NCBI GenBank assembly: GCA_965224095.1
Contig: OZ245039.1
Location: forward strand, 310,001 to 374,000
DNA length: 64,000 nucleotides
Direction of reading: 5' to 3'
Origin: JBPEWY01 sp965224095
Lineage (GTDB): Bacteria > Bacteroidota > Bacteroidia > Flavobacteriales > Flavobacteriaceae
Position 1 is the stretch's first letter. Each line of letters opens with the position of its first letter. Of the stretch, positions 8,934 through 17,351 are shown one piece after another. The notes beneath the pieces are model-generated. The model was given only the letters and a program-made list of their open reading frames with translations. It had not been told where the DNA came from and ran no database searches. The translations under genes were made by a program, and so were the position numbers.

Positions 8934-9742
8934 TGACGCATTTTAAAAAGGTTTTTTGGATATTTTTTTTCTTCCTTTTAATCGCCTTGCTTATGATGAA
9001 TTTGTTTCAGGAAAAATTAATATTTAGAAGCGATACGCTTCCATCGGATTTTGAATTCGTATTTAACACCCCGCATGAAGAGCTTTTTCTCACAACCGGG
9101 GATGGGGCTGTTTTAAACGGACTCCATTTTAAAAGGCCTGCTCCCAAAGGCGTTATTCTTTACTGTCATGGAAATAAAGGACAGTTGGATTCCTGGGGGT
9201 TATGGGCGGAAACTCTTGCTAACCGTTATAATTATGATGTGGTGATCTGGGATTATCGGGGTTATGGGAAAAGTACAGGCAAGAGAAAAGCACAAGCCAT
9301 GCTTGACGATGGGTTGCTATTTTACGATTACTGTAAAAAATACTTCAAAGACACTGAAATCATTATTTTTGGCCGCTCTTTAGGAGGGTTTTTCGCCAGC
9401 CATATTGCGAAACAGCAAAATATAAATAAATTCATTCTGGAATCGGCCGGAACAAGCCTTCTGGACATTGCTCGCGAACAATATCCCTTTCTGCCGGTCA
9501 GCCAATTTCTGTCGTATAGGTTTCAAAGCATAGACAATGTGAAGGTGATAACCCATCCCACTTTTATAATCCACGGTACCGAAGATGCAGTGGTTCCGTA
9601 TAGGTTGGGTAAGGAATTATTTGAAAACAGTACGGCATCCCAAAAGCAATTTTACAGTATTGAAGGTGCTTACCACAACGATTTAAGAAATTACGACGCT
9701 TACTTTCAGGCCCTGGAAGCCATTTTTAATCCTTCCCAATAA
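8930..9742 (+). CDS. Membrane-anchored alpha/beta hydrolase (second of two)
   Basis: A 270-residue paralogue of the preceding gene, with the same plan: an N-terminal hydrophobic helix (about residues 8-25), the FQEKLIFRSDTLPSDFEF region, WDYRGYGKSTG, nucleophile elbow GRSLGGF, acid in IIHGTEDAVVP and a C-terminal His in EGAYHND. The two copies have diverged well beyond recent duplication, so they probably have different substrates. It is the last gene of the 4.2-9.7 kb operon and is followed directly by a hairpin. Confidence 0.82.
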   Translation: MMTHFKKVFWIFFFFLLIALLMMNLFQEKLIFRSDTLPSDFEFVFNTPHEELFLTTGDGAVLNGLHFKRPAPKGVILYCHGNKGQLDSWGLWAETLANRYNYDVVIWDYRGYGKSTGKRKAQAMLDDGLLFYDYCKKYFKDTEIIIFGRSLGGFFASHIAKQQNINKFILESAGTSLLDIAREQYPFLPVSQFLSYRFQSIDNVKVITHPTFIIHGTEDAVVPYRLGKELFENSTASQKQFYSIEGAYHNDLRNYDAYFQALEAIFNPSQ

Positions 9743-9745
9743 AGA

Positions 9746-9768
9746 AGCCCGCAACAAGGTTACGGGCT
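9746..9768. terminator. Hairpin between convergent genes
   Basis: The arms AGCCCG and CGGGCT enclose a loop that contains a further AAC/GTT pairing. It sits between the stop of the second hydrolase and the last codons of the minus-strand MuiA-like gene, where a bidirectional terminator would be expected. There is no long T run on either side, so strength is uncertain. Confidence 0.5.
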
Positions 9769-11808
9769 CGGATTTCCAACCAAAACCATCCGATCGTTAC
9801 CCCTAAATGGAAATCCGTTTATTTTTCGGATACCGGACACTAAAGGAAAAACTCTTTTTTTAATATCCTGTCCGGGTTTTACTTTGATTTTCCAGGTTAG
9901 GAGTCCTTTTTTTCTATCGTAATTATCGGCTTCCTGTTCAATATGATCCACTTTTATCTCTCTGTTTTGCGATATCGGAATCCTGTCCATAACCGTAATG
10001 GCTATTGTATGCTTCTTATTATTCCTGAGCGCAATATCGTAGGCACGATACACAATTCTAGCTCCTCCGGTAAACGACTTATTCTTAAAATTATTTACCT
10101 GCTTTCTTCTAACGGTAATTCCGGGATCCGGCCCCAGCGATATAACCATCTTACTTTCCGAGATATACGGATTTATAAGGGTTTTTCCCGAGTAACTCCC
10201 TGCAAAGTATATATTGGCTTCTCCGGGTAATAAATCCAGGGCTTCCCAGTTGGTGAGATTGGCCGTTAAAAATACACTTTCGTTAAGTACGGGTGCGGTG
10301 TAATATTCATAAGCGGCCGTAACCGAATGGGTTTCTATACCAATAACGGTAACATCCAGCAAAGAGGGGATGGTGTGTTTTTCACGGATGGTGAATTCCT
10401 TACTGGTCATATTTTGTTTGGTTATTATTTGTTTTGTTGTAACCACCATTGCGCCACCGGAAGCCTGACTTCCGTATATACCCATGGCCTCACCCGGATC
10501 TAATGGAGTGGTATTAGCAATTTCAGACGGGTCCAGACTATAGAATTCTTCCTCGGTTGCCAGCCTGCCATCTATTACATAAACGAGTTCCTTTTTTTTC
10601 GCGACCTGATCGGCTATTCCGGAAACCCTTCCGGCATTGCTATAGGCGGTTACAACAACCTCTTCCAACATCTGTGCATCCTCATCAAGGCTGATATTCA
10701 TTATGGAAGCATATATGGGTATTTCCTGGGCTATATATCCGACATAGGATACGGTGAGTTGTTCTCCTTCCGGAATTTCCAGGCTATAGCGCCCGTCAAA
10801 ATCGGTTACCGTGCCATAAGAAGTCCCTTTGATAAGTACATTTACACCGGGAAGAGGACCCTGATTATCGGTTATTACTCCGGTTACTTTTTTTACAAAA
10901 GGATTGTACTTATAAGTATTATTCTTTGATTTAGCTTTACTGCGATGGGCATATGGGTTTATAAAGTTTAAAAAATGAGGTTCCAGTTTGGGTAATTCCG
11001 ATTGAATATTCGGATCGGCTGTCGATAACACCAGTTGTACCTGATTCCAGTCTTCACCGGTTTCCTGATATACGTGGGCCTTATAGTGTATTTTTAGCGG
11101 ACTTTGCGGATTTTCTGTTTTTAGGTCATAAACGGGAAACCAACCCGCGTGGCTAACGTTATACGCAATAGAGAGATTTAGTTTTTGCGGTACATCGGTG
11201 TACAATTTTAGCAAAAGCACTCCCTGAGCCTCTTTGTGTTTTGATGTAAGGGTATTCAATTCGCTTTCCAGTTTGTTCTGTATATTTTCCAAACTGTCTA
11301 TTTGAAGTTGATGCTTGTATATATCATTCTGTATCGATGGGATTCTTTGACGGTAGTAAGCACTGAAATTCTTAAGTTTATCCAGTGAGCTGATCTCCTT
11401 CTCATTCCAAAGGAGCTGGTTTTTATATAATAATTCCAGCTCCTGCTTTAAACCGGATATCTGGTTTTGACAGGTATTCTGATGCAGTTTACTGGCGGTA
11501 AGTATTTTTTTTAAACGCGCTATCTCTTTTGAATCTTCCTGGCTATAGGCGTAGGTAATAGTATACTTGGATGCAAGTACAGAAGCCGATTTTAATCCGC
11601 TGTACCTAATGGAATTTTCATCTGCTACGGGCGATAGTCCGTTTAATCGTAATTCTGTGGTACCGGGAGATAAAAACACATTTGCTTTTCTCATAACCTG
11701 AGCTCCGGAAAGGTATACGGTAACTTTTGAAATTTTAGACGGGAGCTCTTTTTCTTTAGAAAACAGTACCAGGGGGAAAAGAATAAGGTACAGGATAATT
11801 TTTTTCAT
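9760..11808 (-). CDS. MuiA/DUF4139 protein with inserted SusC-type region
   Basis: A 682-residue envelope protein starting at MKKIILYLILFPLVLFS (signal peptide); an upstream TTG in frame adds 8 residues and is not used. The N-terminal part with a long coiled coil (about residues 90-195) and the C-terminal part with the GWFPVYDLKTE region match the mucoidy-inhibitor MuiA/DUF4139 family. Between them, about residues 305-375, lies a carboxypeptidase-regulatory domain (GVITDNQGPLPGVNVLIKG), then residues ~380-460 resemble the plug of SusC-like TonB receptors (EEVVVTAY, AMGIYGSQASGGAMVV). No beta-barrel follows. Function is unknown; an outer-membrane or periplasmic role is likely. Confidence 0.8.
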   Translation of the reverse strand: MKKIILYLILFPLVLFSKEKELPSKISKVTVYLSGAQVMRKANVFLSPGTTELRLNGLSPVADENSIRYSGLKSASVLASKYTITYAYSQEDSKEIARLKKILTASKLHQNTCQNQISGLKQELELLYKNQLLWNEKEISSLDKLKNFSAYYRQRIPSIQNDIYKHQLQIDSLENIQNKLESELNTLTSKHKEAQGVLLLKLYTDVPQKLNLSIAYNVSHAGWFPVYDLKTENPQSPLKIHYKAHVYQETGEDWNQVQLVLSTADPNIQSELPKLEPHFLNFINPYAHRSKAKSKNNTYKYNPFVKKVTGVITDNQGPLPGVNVLIKGTSYGTVTDFDGRYSLEIPEGEQLTVSYVGYIAQEIPIYASIMNISLDEDAQMLEEVVVTAYSNAGRVSGIADQVAKKKELVYVIDGRLATEEEFYSLDPSEIANTTPLDPGEAMGIYGSQASGGAMVVTTKQIITKQNMTSKEFTIREKHTIPSLLDVTVIGIETHSVTAAYEYYTAPVLNESVFLTANLTNWEALDLLPGEANIYFAGSYSGKTLINPYISESKMVISLGPDPGITVRRKQVNNFKNKSFTGGARIVYRAYDIALRNNKKHTIAITVMDRIPISQNREIKVDHIEQEADNYDRKKGLLTWKIKVKPGQDIKKRVFPLVSGIRKINGFPFRGNDRMVLVGNPSP

Positions 11809-11916
11809 AGCGTTGATTTTATAGTTACTCAAAGCTATGGCGGTCCCCGGGTTTATAAAAAAGGGAATGAGTTTAAAGGCCTTTATTCAGGGTGAAAGGG
11901 GACTGAGAATTAGGGA

Positions 11917-12324
11917 TTAAAGAAACTTGGCCTTCAGATCGGCAGTGGGTATCATACACTGATTTTTTTTACCGAACCACCGATATCTATTACGAGCCAC
12001 CCAATTGTAAAGAGCATCCCGGAGGGGTCGCGGGATAGCCAGTTCAAAAAGCTTAAGTCCTTTCCACCATCCACCCAGTTCATAGGCTATTTCCAGGGCA
12101 GCATCGGAACGAACAAAATACGCCATTTCCGGCTCGATAAGAATGATAGAATCAACCCGGGTGGTGTTGATGGCACGCTCGCTAATTAATTGTTGCCCGA
12201 CATCGCTTTGGATGGAAGCAAAACGGAAAACATCCTTTTTATCTCTTTTAATAACAAACTGTACCGTGTTGTTACAGAGATTACAAACCCCGTCAAAAAG
12301 AATGATTTTTTTACCTTTTTCCAC
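11917..12324 (-). CDS. DCC-family thiol-disulfide oxidoreductase-like protein (DUF393)
   Basis: About 135 residues with the family signature FDGVCNLCNNTVQF at the N-terminus (DxxCxxC) and a run of aromatic residues near the C-terminus. These small proteins are thought to act as thiol oxidoreductases, though evidence is thin. The open frame can begin at a TTG at 12342, but the promoter element at 12329-12336 lies downstream of that TTG, so a start at the GTG at 12324 (EKGKKIILFDG) is more likely. The transcript would then have almost no leader. Confidence 0.8.
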   Translation of the reverse strand: MEKGKKIILFDGVCNLCNNTVQFVIKRDKKDVFRFASIQSDVGQQLISERAINTTRVDSIILIEPEMAYFVRSDAALEIAYELGGWWKGLKLFELAIPRPLRDALYNWVARNRYRWFGKKNQCMIPTADLKAKFL

Positions 12325-12328
12325 TTTA

Positions 12329-12336
12329 CAAAGATA
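12329..12336 (-). promoter_or_regulatory. Putative -7 element TATCTTTG upstream of the DCC gene
   Basis: On the minus strand the bases read TATCTTTG, an exact fit to the Bacteroidota -7 consensus TAnnTTTG, placed a few bases before the proposed GTG start. No clear TTG-type -33 box was assigned. Confidence 0.45.
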
Positions 12337-12342
12337 AGGCAA

Positions 12343-12582
12343 TTACAGGCTACTTAAAAAACGGGTCAGATCGGTTTCCTTGTCCCATTCCAGTTTTTTC
12401 TTCAATCTGTATTTCGATTTTAAAACACTGTCAGGTAAAACATTTAGCATAGCCGCTATCTGTTTGGTAGAGAGGTTTATTCTTAAAAAAGCAGCTAAGC
12501 GAATTTCTTTTTCCGTAATATCTGCATATAGCTCCTTCAGCTTATTATCAAAATTACGCTCGGGGAGATCGGGTACCGGCCG
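12343..12582 (-). pseudogene. Headless C-terminal remnant of a LuxR-like HTH regulator
   Basis: Directly after the mutS2 stop, in the same frame, the minus strand reads open for 79 codons without any plausible upstream start. The encoded stretch contains LYADITEKEIRLAAFLRIN, then STKQIAAMLNVLPDSVLKS and KYRLKKKL. That is the typical helix-turn-helix end of Bacteroidota LuxR-like regulators, which usually follow a TPR or Y_Y_Y sensor. It lacks any sensor part and ends at a TAA one base before the TTG of the DCC frame. I read it as a decayed gene; stop-codon readthrough from mutS2 is a less likely alternative. Confidence 0.7.
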
Positions 12583-14754
12583 TTATTTCCGGGCTTCCAC
12601 AAGTTCCAGCTGATCGAGGCTTACATTCGTAGTAAAGAGCCCGTAATTTACAATCGCTTTCTTTTTTTCTATAGCATCGATGGTACCAACAGCCCTGCCA
12701 TCAGGCATCCTGACACGGTCGCCAACCTTTAGCGCTACCTTTGGGATATTTTTCTTCTTTTTGATTTCCGCTGCTTTCCTGGCCTTCTTTTCTTTACGGA
12801 TCACCGCTATTTTTTTCTCGACTTCCTGGCTTACCGTCACTTTTTTAACGCGTTCCTTTTTTACTTCTTCTTTTGATTTTTTCTTGCGTTTGCTGTTTTC
12901 GGTTTCTACGATCCTCAGAAATTCGGAAATGAGCGGTCTTTTCTTTTTATCTGAAAAATAGCGCTCGGCAATTGTATTGATTTTATTTCCCAGATGAATC
13001 ATGCGCTGGTTATGATCAAACAGCTCCTGATAGCTCTCCAGCTTGGCTTTCATCCGGGCGTTAAGTTTTTCAAGGCGTGTATTCTCATCCCGTTGCCTCA
13101 CTTCCTCCTCCTTAAGGGAAGCAGAGGTTTTTTCCATAACATTTCGCTGTTTTTGAAGCCTGGCAATCGTGGCATCGAAACGTACTTTCCCACGCGCTAT
13201 TTTTTTCTTGGCGCGGTTAATCAGGCTATAAGGGATTCCATTTTTTTGTGCCACTTCAAAAGTAAACGAACTACCTGCTTCTCCCAATACCAAACGGAAT
13301 TCCGGTTCCAGTGTCCGGCTGTCAAATTGCATATTGGCATTCATGGCGTGGGGTAATTCATCGGCCAGCATTTTTAAATTGGCATAATGCGTGGTAATAA
13401 TTCCATAGGCCTCACGGTTGTAAAACTCTTCCAAAAAAGCTTCTGCCAGTGCTCCTCCCAGTTCGGGATCGCTTCCCGTACCAAATTCGTCAATAAGAAA
13501 TAAGGTGTTTTTATTTACTTTTTTTAAAAAGTAATTCATTTGCTTCAACCGATAGCTATACGTGCTTAAATGGTTTTCAATAGACTGGTTATCGCCAATA
13601 TCGGTAACGACTCTGTCAAACAAACAAATTTCGCTGCGCTCATGTACCGGGATCAACATACCGCTTTGCAACATGAGCTGAAGCAGCCCGACGGTTTTAA
13701 GGGTAATACTCTTTCCTCCCGCATTAGGGCCCGATATTACAATAATGCGATTCGTTTCGTGTAACTCAATGGTTTGCGGGTATGTAACTTCATCCCGTTC
13801 TTTATTTGTGAGGTACAAGAGGGGGTGGTAAGCCTCTTTGAGGAAGAGCCTTTTTTCTTCCTTTATCACAGGAAGTATGGCATTCATACGCTGGGCGTAT
13901 TTGGCTTTTGCCGCGATTACATCCAGATCGCTCAGAAGCTCTTCATATAACTGCAACAGAGACCGGTACGGGCGGATTTGATTGGTAACTTCTTTTAAGA
14001 TCGCTACTATTTCCTCCTTTTCTTCATATTCCAGGTTGTTGAGTTCGCGGGAATATTGCAAGGTAGCTTCCGGTTCCATATATACAATACTTCCGGTTTT
14101 TGAGGTTCCTAAAACAGTACCTTTAACTTTGCGCCTGTACATGGCTTTTACAGCCAGTACCCTGCGGTTTTCCACTACCGATTCTCTAATATCATCCAGG
14201 TAATCTGCTTTTTGATACCGGGAAAGAGCCGCTGTAAAGCTTTGATTGATTTTTCCACGTACTTCATTAATAGCCCGGCGGATCCGATGTAACCCGGGGG
14301 AAGCACTATCCTTAATTTCTCCGAAACGATCTACTACTTCATTAACAACATCTATTAACAATGTAGTGTAGGTTACAACGGAAGTACGTTCCTGGAGCTC
14401 CGGATAATACTCCTTAAATTTTTTAAAAAAACGCAATAATGTATTTACGGTTTCCGAGACGACACTGATATTTTTAAGGGCATCGGTTTCCAGAAAGCTA
14501 TTCTCAATACCCAGTAAGGTAATCGGTTTATCAAGTGAGTCATAGTAATGATTGGGAATTCGATTTTCATTATCGAAGGAAGCCAGGTACTCATGTGTTT
14601 GTTTTAACGAAGCGAATAACAGCTCTTTTTGAGCGTAGGGTTGAACCAATAGCATTTTTTCAACACCCAATGTGGTACTACAGTATTGAGAAGCCTGGTG
14701 TAATACCACAGCGAATTCGAGATCTTCCAGCGTCTTTTTATGAATTTTTTGCAC
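12583..14754 (-). CDS. mutS2: MutS2-family ATPase lacking the Smr domain
   Basis: About 723 residues of the MutS2 family, involved in branched-DNA handling or ribosome rescue depending on the species. The MutS core and ATPase are complete: Walker A SGPNAGGKSITLKT, Walker B LFLIDEFGTGSDP, and the ITTHYANLK switch. A long charged coiled coil follows, then a KOW-like tail (KVGDRVRMPDGRAVGTIDAI). The C-terminal Smr nuclease domain of canonical ~780-residue MutS2 is absent. The longest frame starts at a TTG that is part of a TACCTTTG promoter, so I place the start at the GTG at 14754 (QKIHKKTLEDLEF), which aligns with family N-termini. Confidence 0.92.
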   Translation of the reverse strand: MQKIHKKTLEDLEFAVVLHQASQYCSTTLGVEKMLLVQPYAQKELLFASLKQTHEYLASFDNENRIPNHYYDSLDKPITLLGIENSFLETDALKNISVVSETVNTLLRFFKKFKEYYPELQERTSVVTYTTLLIDVVNEVVDRFGEIKDSASPGLHRIRRAINEVRGKINQSFTAALSRYQKADYLDDIRESVVENRRVLAVKAMYRRKVKGTVLGTSKTGSIVYMEPEATLQYSRELNNLEYEEKEEIVAILKEVTNQIRPYRSLLQLYEELLSDLDVIAAKAKYAQRMNAILPVIKEEKRLFLKEAYHPLLYLTNKERDEVTYPQTIELHETNRIIVISGPNAGGKSITLKTVGLLQLMLQSGMLIPVHERSEICLFDRVVTDIGDNQSIENHLSTYSYRLKQMNYFLKKVNKNTLFLIDEFGTGSDPELGGALAEAFLEEFYNREAYGIITTHYANLKMLADELPHAMNANMQFDSRTLEPEFRLVLGEAGSSFTFEVAQKNGIPYSLINRAKKKIARGKVRFDATIARLQKQRNVMEKTSASLKEEEVRQRDENTRLEKLNARMKAKLESYQELFDHNQRMIHLGNKINTIAERYFSDKKKRPLISEFLRIVETENSKRKKKSKEEVKKERVKKVTVSQEVEKKIAVIRKEKKARKAAEIKKKKNIPKVALKVGDRVRMPDGRAVGTIDAIEKKKAIVNYGLFTTNVSLDQLELVEARK

Positions 14755-14775
14755 CTGCGCTTTTGTTAGCAGATG

Positions 14776-14783
14776 CAAAGGTA
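14776..14783 (-). promoter_or_regulatory. Putative -7 element TACCTTTG of mutS2
   Basis: Minus-strand TACCTTTG matches TAnnTTTG exactly, about 20 bases before the proposed mutS2 start. Its own TTG is what the longest-ORF rule would wrongly take as the start codon. Confidence 0.5.
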
Positions 14784-14818
14784 CATATTCACAGAGAATA
14801 CGGTAGCGAGGGTATCAT

Positions 14819-14846
14819 AAAAAAGCTGCCATGCAAAGGCGGCTTT
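14819..14846 (-). terminator. Rho-independent terminator of the SulP gene
   Basis: On the minus strand the arms AAGCCGCC and GGCAGCTT (one G-U pair) close a 7-base loop and are followed by a run of T. It lies ~90 bases after the SulP stop, as expected for its terminator. Confidence 0.75.
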
Positions 14847-14932
14847 ATCATTTATTCCCGATTCTACAAATCGCCTTTGTTTATCGTAATGGGTAATTTT
14901 GTAACAGCAACACCAATCTGCGTACCGCCCCG

Positions 14933-16546
14933 TTATACTTCCTGGTCCATCAAATCGGTAACCACGTAGTAACGCGGATCGTCGATAGCCGTTTCAATAA
15001 CCTGCTCAAAATCGGGGTTGGATTTTAGGAGTAAGGCTTTGCATTCGGGGCTCAGATGTGTAAGCTTTACCATTTTACCCAGTTCTATATATTTATTGGC
15101 CAGGTTTTTTACGGCTTCCATCCCGGAATGATCGCTCACCTTCGATTCTATAAAATCAATTTCCACGCGCTGAGGGTCGTTTTTAGGATCAAATTTGGTG
15201 TTGAAAGCCTGCGTAGACCCGAAGAATAAAGGTCCCCAAATTTCGTATACTTTGGTGCCATCGTCTTTAAAGCGCTTCCTGGCACGGATCATCGTTGCAT
15301 TTTTCCATGCAAAAACCAGTGCCGACATTATAACACCTGCAATGACAGCCACCGCCAGGTCTTTCCAAACGGTTATAGCCGATACGGCTATTAAAACAAT
15401 AGCATCGGATAATGGGATTTTATGAAGGATTCTGAAACTACTCCAGGCAAATGTTCCGATAACCACCATAAACATAACACCTACAAGGGCCGCTATGGGT
15501 ATCTGCTCGATGAGCGGCGCTCCGAACAGTACAAAACACAGCAAAGCAATGGCTGCCACGATCCCGGATAGCCTACCGCGCCCTCCGGAATTTATATTGA
15601 TAATTGATTGTCCGATCATGGCACATCCGCCCATGCCTCCAAAAAGCCCGTTAACCATATTAGCGCTTCCCTGAGCAACACATTCGCGGTTTCCGCTTCC
15701 TCTGGTTTCGGTCATCTCGTCAATCAAATTCAGGGTCATAAGCGATTCAATAAGCCCAACGGCTGCCAGTACAAAAGCCGTGGAGATAACCAGATCCCAA
15801 TGTCCGTCCATCGTATGAAAAAGAGCGAATATCTGCCCCTGAAATACGGGAAGCCCTCCCTGCAGTCCTTCACCGCCACCATCACGGATAAAAGACCCCA
15901 CGGTACTCACTTCTATCGGCCCGAAAATAGTCAGGGCAGCTACGATAAGAATGGCCGTAAGGGCTGCGGGTATTTTTTTGGTTAGTCTGGGCAGTAAAAA
16001 CATAATAGCCATGGTAAGGGCTACCAGTCCCAGCATAATCCACAGAGCTGTTCCTTCCAGCCATTGCATGGTTCCCTCTACATTACGCTTAAACAAACCC
16101 AATTGCGACAGGAAAATTACTATAGCCAGACCATTTACAAATCCCATCATTACGGGGTGGGGGATTAACCGGACAAATTTTCCCAGGCGTAATAATCCGG
16201 CCATGATTTGAATACCACCTACCAGTAAGAGTGTAATAAACAACCATTGCAGGCCCAGATTTTCAATAGGGTGTTCCAGTGCATTACCCACGGCATTTCC
16301 TTTTTGGATGAGGTGTACCATTACCACGGCCATGGCACCCGTTGCTCCCGAAATCATTCCGGGGCGCCCCCCGAAAACCGCAGTTATTATCCCCATCATA
16401 AAGGCCCCATACAGCCCTACCAATGGGTCTACTCCTGCTACAAAAGCAAAAGCAACGGCTTCGGGAACTAATGCCAATGCTACCGTTAAACCTGATAAAA
16501 TATCATTCTTCGGATTAAATGTAAAGTTTCTCAATAAGTTGCTCAT
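14933..16546 (-). CDS. SulP-family inorganic anion transporter
   Basis: A 537-residue SLC26/SulP transporter: about ten or more hydrophobic helices beginning SGLTVALALVPEAVAFAFVA, the conserved GLYGAF and GATGAMAVV segments, and a C-terminal STAS domain (about residues 430-537, with VEIDFIESKVSDHSGMEAV). It should carry sulfate, bicarbonate or another small anion with Na+ or H+. The frame extends to a TTG at 16582, but a TATCTTTG promoter lies in that stretch, so the start is the ATG at 16546 (MSNLLRNFTF). Confidence 0.9.
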   Translation of the reverse strand: MSNLLRNFTFNPKNDILSGLTVALALVPEAVAFAFVAGVDPLVGLYGAFMMGIITAVFGGRPGMISGATGAMAVVMVHLIQKGNAVGNALEHPIENLGLQWLFITLLLVGGIQIMAGLLRLGKFVRLIPHPVMMGFVNGLAIVIFLSQLGLFKRNVEGTMQWLEGTALWIMLGLVALTMAIMFLLPRLTKKIPAALTAILIVAALTIFGPIEVSTVGSFIRDGGGEGLQGGLPVFQGQIFALFHTMDGHWDLVISTAFVLAAVGLIESLMTLNLIDEMTETRGSGNRECVAQGSANMVNGLFGGMGGCAMIGQSIININSGGRGRLSGIVAAIALLCFVLFGAPLIEQIPIAALVGVMFMVVIGTFAWSSFRILHKIPLSDAIVLIAVSAITVWKDLAVAVIAGVIMSALVFAWKNATMIRARKRFKDDGTKVYEIWGPLFFGSTQAFNTKFDPKNDPQRVEIDFIESKVSDHSGMEAVKNLANKYIELGKMVKLTHLSPECKALLLKSNPDFEQVIETAIDDPRYYVVTDLMDQEV

Positions 16547-16571
16547 ACACTGGTTTCTATGCAAAAAGGCG

Positions 16572-16579
16572 CAAAGATA
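16572..16579 (-). promoter_or_regulatory. Putative -7 element TATCTTTG of the SulP gene
   Basis: Exact TAnnTTTG match on the minus strand, 26 bases before the ATG, with a TTTTTG tract about 16 bases further upstream that could serve as the -33 box. Confidence 0.55.
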
Positions 16580-16625
16580 CACTTTATGAGGAAAGCAAAA
16601 AGTGCTTTTGTTTCTTTTTTTACGC

Positions 16626-16633
16626 TATTTTTG
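16626..16633 (+). promoter_or_regulatory. Putative -7 element TATTTTTG of ung
   Basis: TATTTTTG fits TAnnTTTG, with TTTG at 16607-16610 as a possible -33 box. It is divergent from the SulP promoter ~50 bases away. If it is used, the ATG at 16647 would have a leader of only about 8 bases. Confidence 0.45.
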
Positions 16634-16685
16634 AAGGAGGAATTGGATGCCCGTTTTCTTCATTAAAGCCTTAATACCGAATGCT

Positions 16686-17351
16686 ATGAATGTTACCATA
16701 GACCCGAGCTGGAAATACGTTTTACAGGGTGAATTTGAAAAGCCTTACTTTCAACAGCTCGCGCAATTTGTAAAATCGGAATATAAAAGCCATACCTGTT
16801 ATCCTAAAGGGAGCCGGATTTTTTCGGCCTTTGACCATTGCCCGTTTCAACAACTCAAAGCGGTTATTATAGGGCAGGATCCGTATCACGGGCCTAATCA
16901 GGCAAACGGATTGTGTTTCTCGGTTCAGGATGGGATTCCGCATCCTCCTTCGCTGGTCAATATTTTTAAAGAGTTAAAAACCGATATCGGCGTGCCGTAT
17001 CCTAAAAGCGGAGCGTTAGAACGGTGGGCAGATCAGGGTGTTTTATTATTAAATGCTACTTTAACGGTACGCGCTCATCGCGCCGGAAGCCATCAGAATA
17101 AAGGATGGGAAACCTTTACAGATGCAGTTATTAAAACCATTTCAGATAATAGGGAAGGAGTGGTCTTTCTGCTATGGGGTGGTTATGCCAAACGAAAGGG
17201 AAGGGTTATCGATACTAAAAAACACTTCACGCTTACGTCAGGACATCCGTCGCCATTAAGTGCTAATCGTGGATTGTGGTTTGGCAACCGGCATTTCAGC
17301 AAGTGTAACCAACTGTTACAACAGCAGGGCCGGGAACCTATACTCTGGTAA
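16686..17351 (+). CDS. ung: Uracil-DNA glycosylase
   Basis: A family-1 uracil-DNA glycosylase that removes uracil from DNA for base excision repair. The active-site motif GQDPYHGPNQANGLCFSV carries the catalytic Asp, and HPSPLSANRG is the His loop. The ~221-residue length from the ATG at 16686 (MNVTIDPSWKYVL) matches the family; a longer form from 16647 adds 13 residues and is preceded by GGAGG, so that start cannot be excluded. The 3' end overlaps the convergent neighbour by 14 bases. Confidence 0.96.
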   Translation: MNVTIDPSWKYVLQGEFEKPYFQQLAQFVKSEYKSHTCYPKGSRIFSAFDHCPFQQLKAVIIGQDPYHGPNQANGLCFSVQDGIPHPPSLVNIFKELKTDIGVPYPKSGALERWADQGVLLLNATLTVRAHRAGSHQNKGWETFTDAVIKTISDNREGVVFLLWGGYAKRKGRVIDTKKHFTLTSGHPSPLSANRGLWFGNRHFSKCNQLLQQQGREPILW

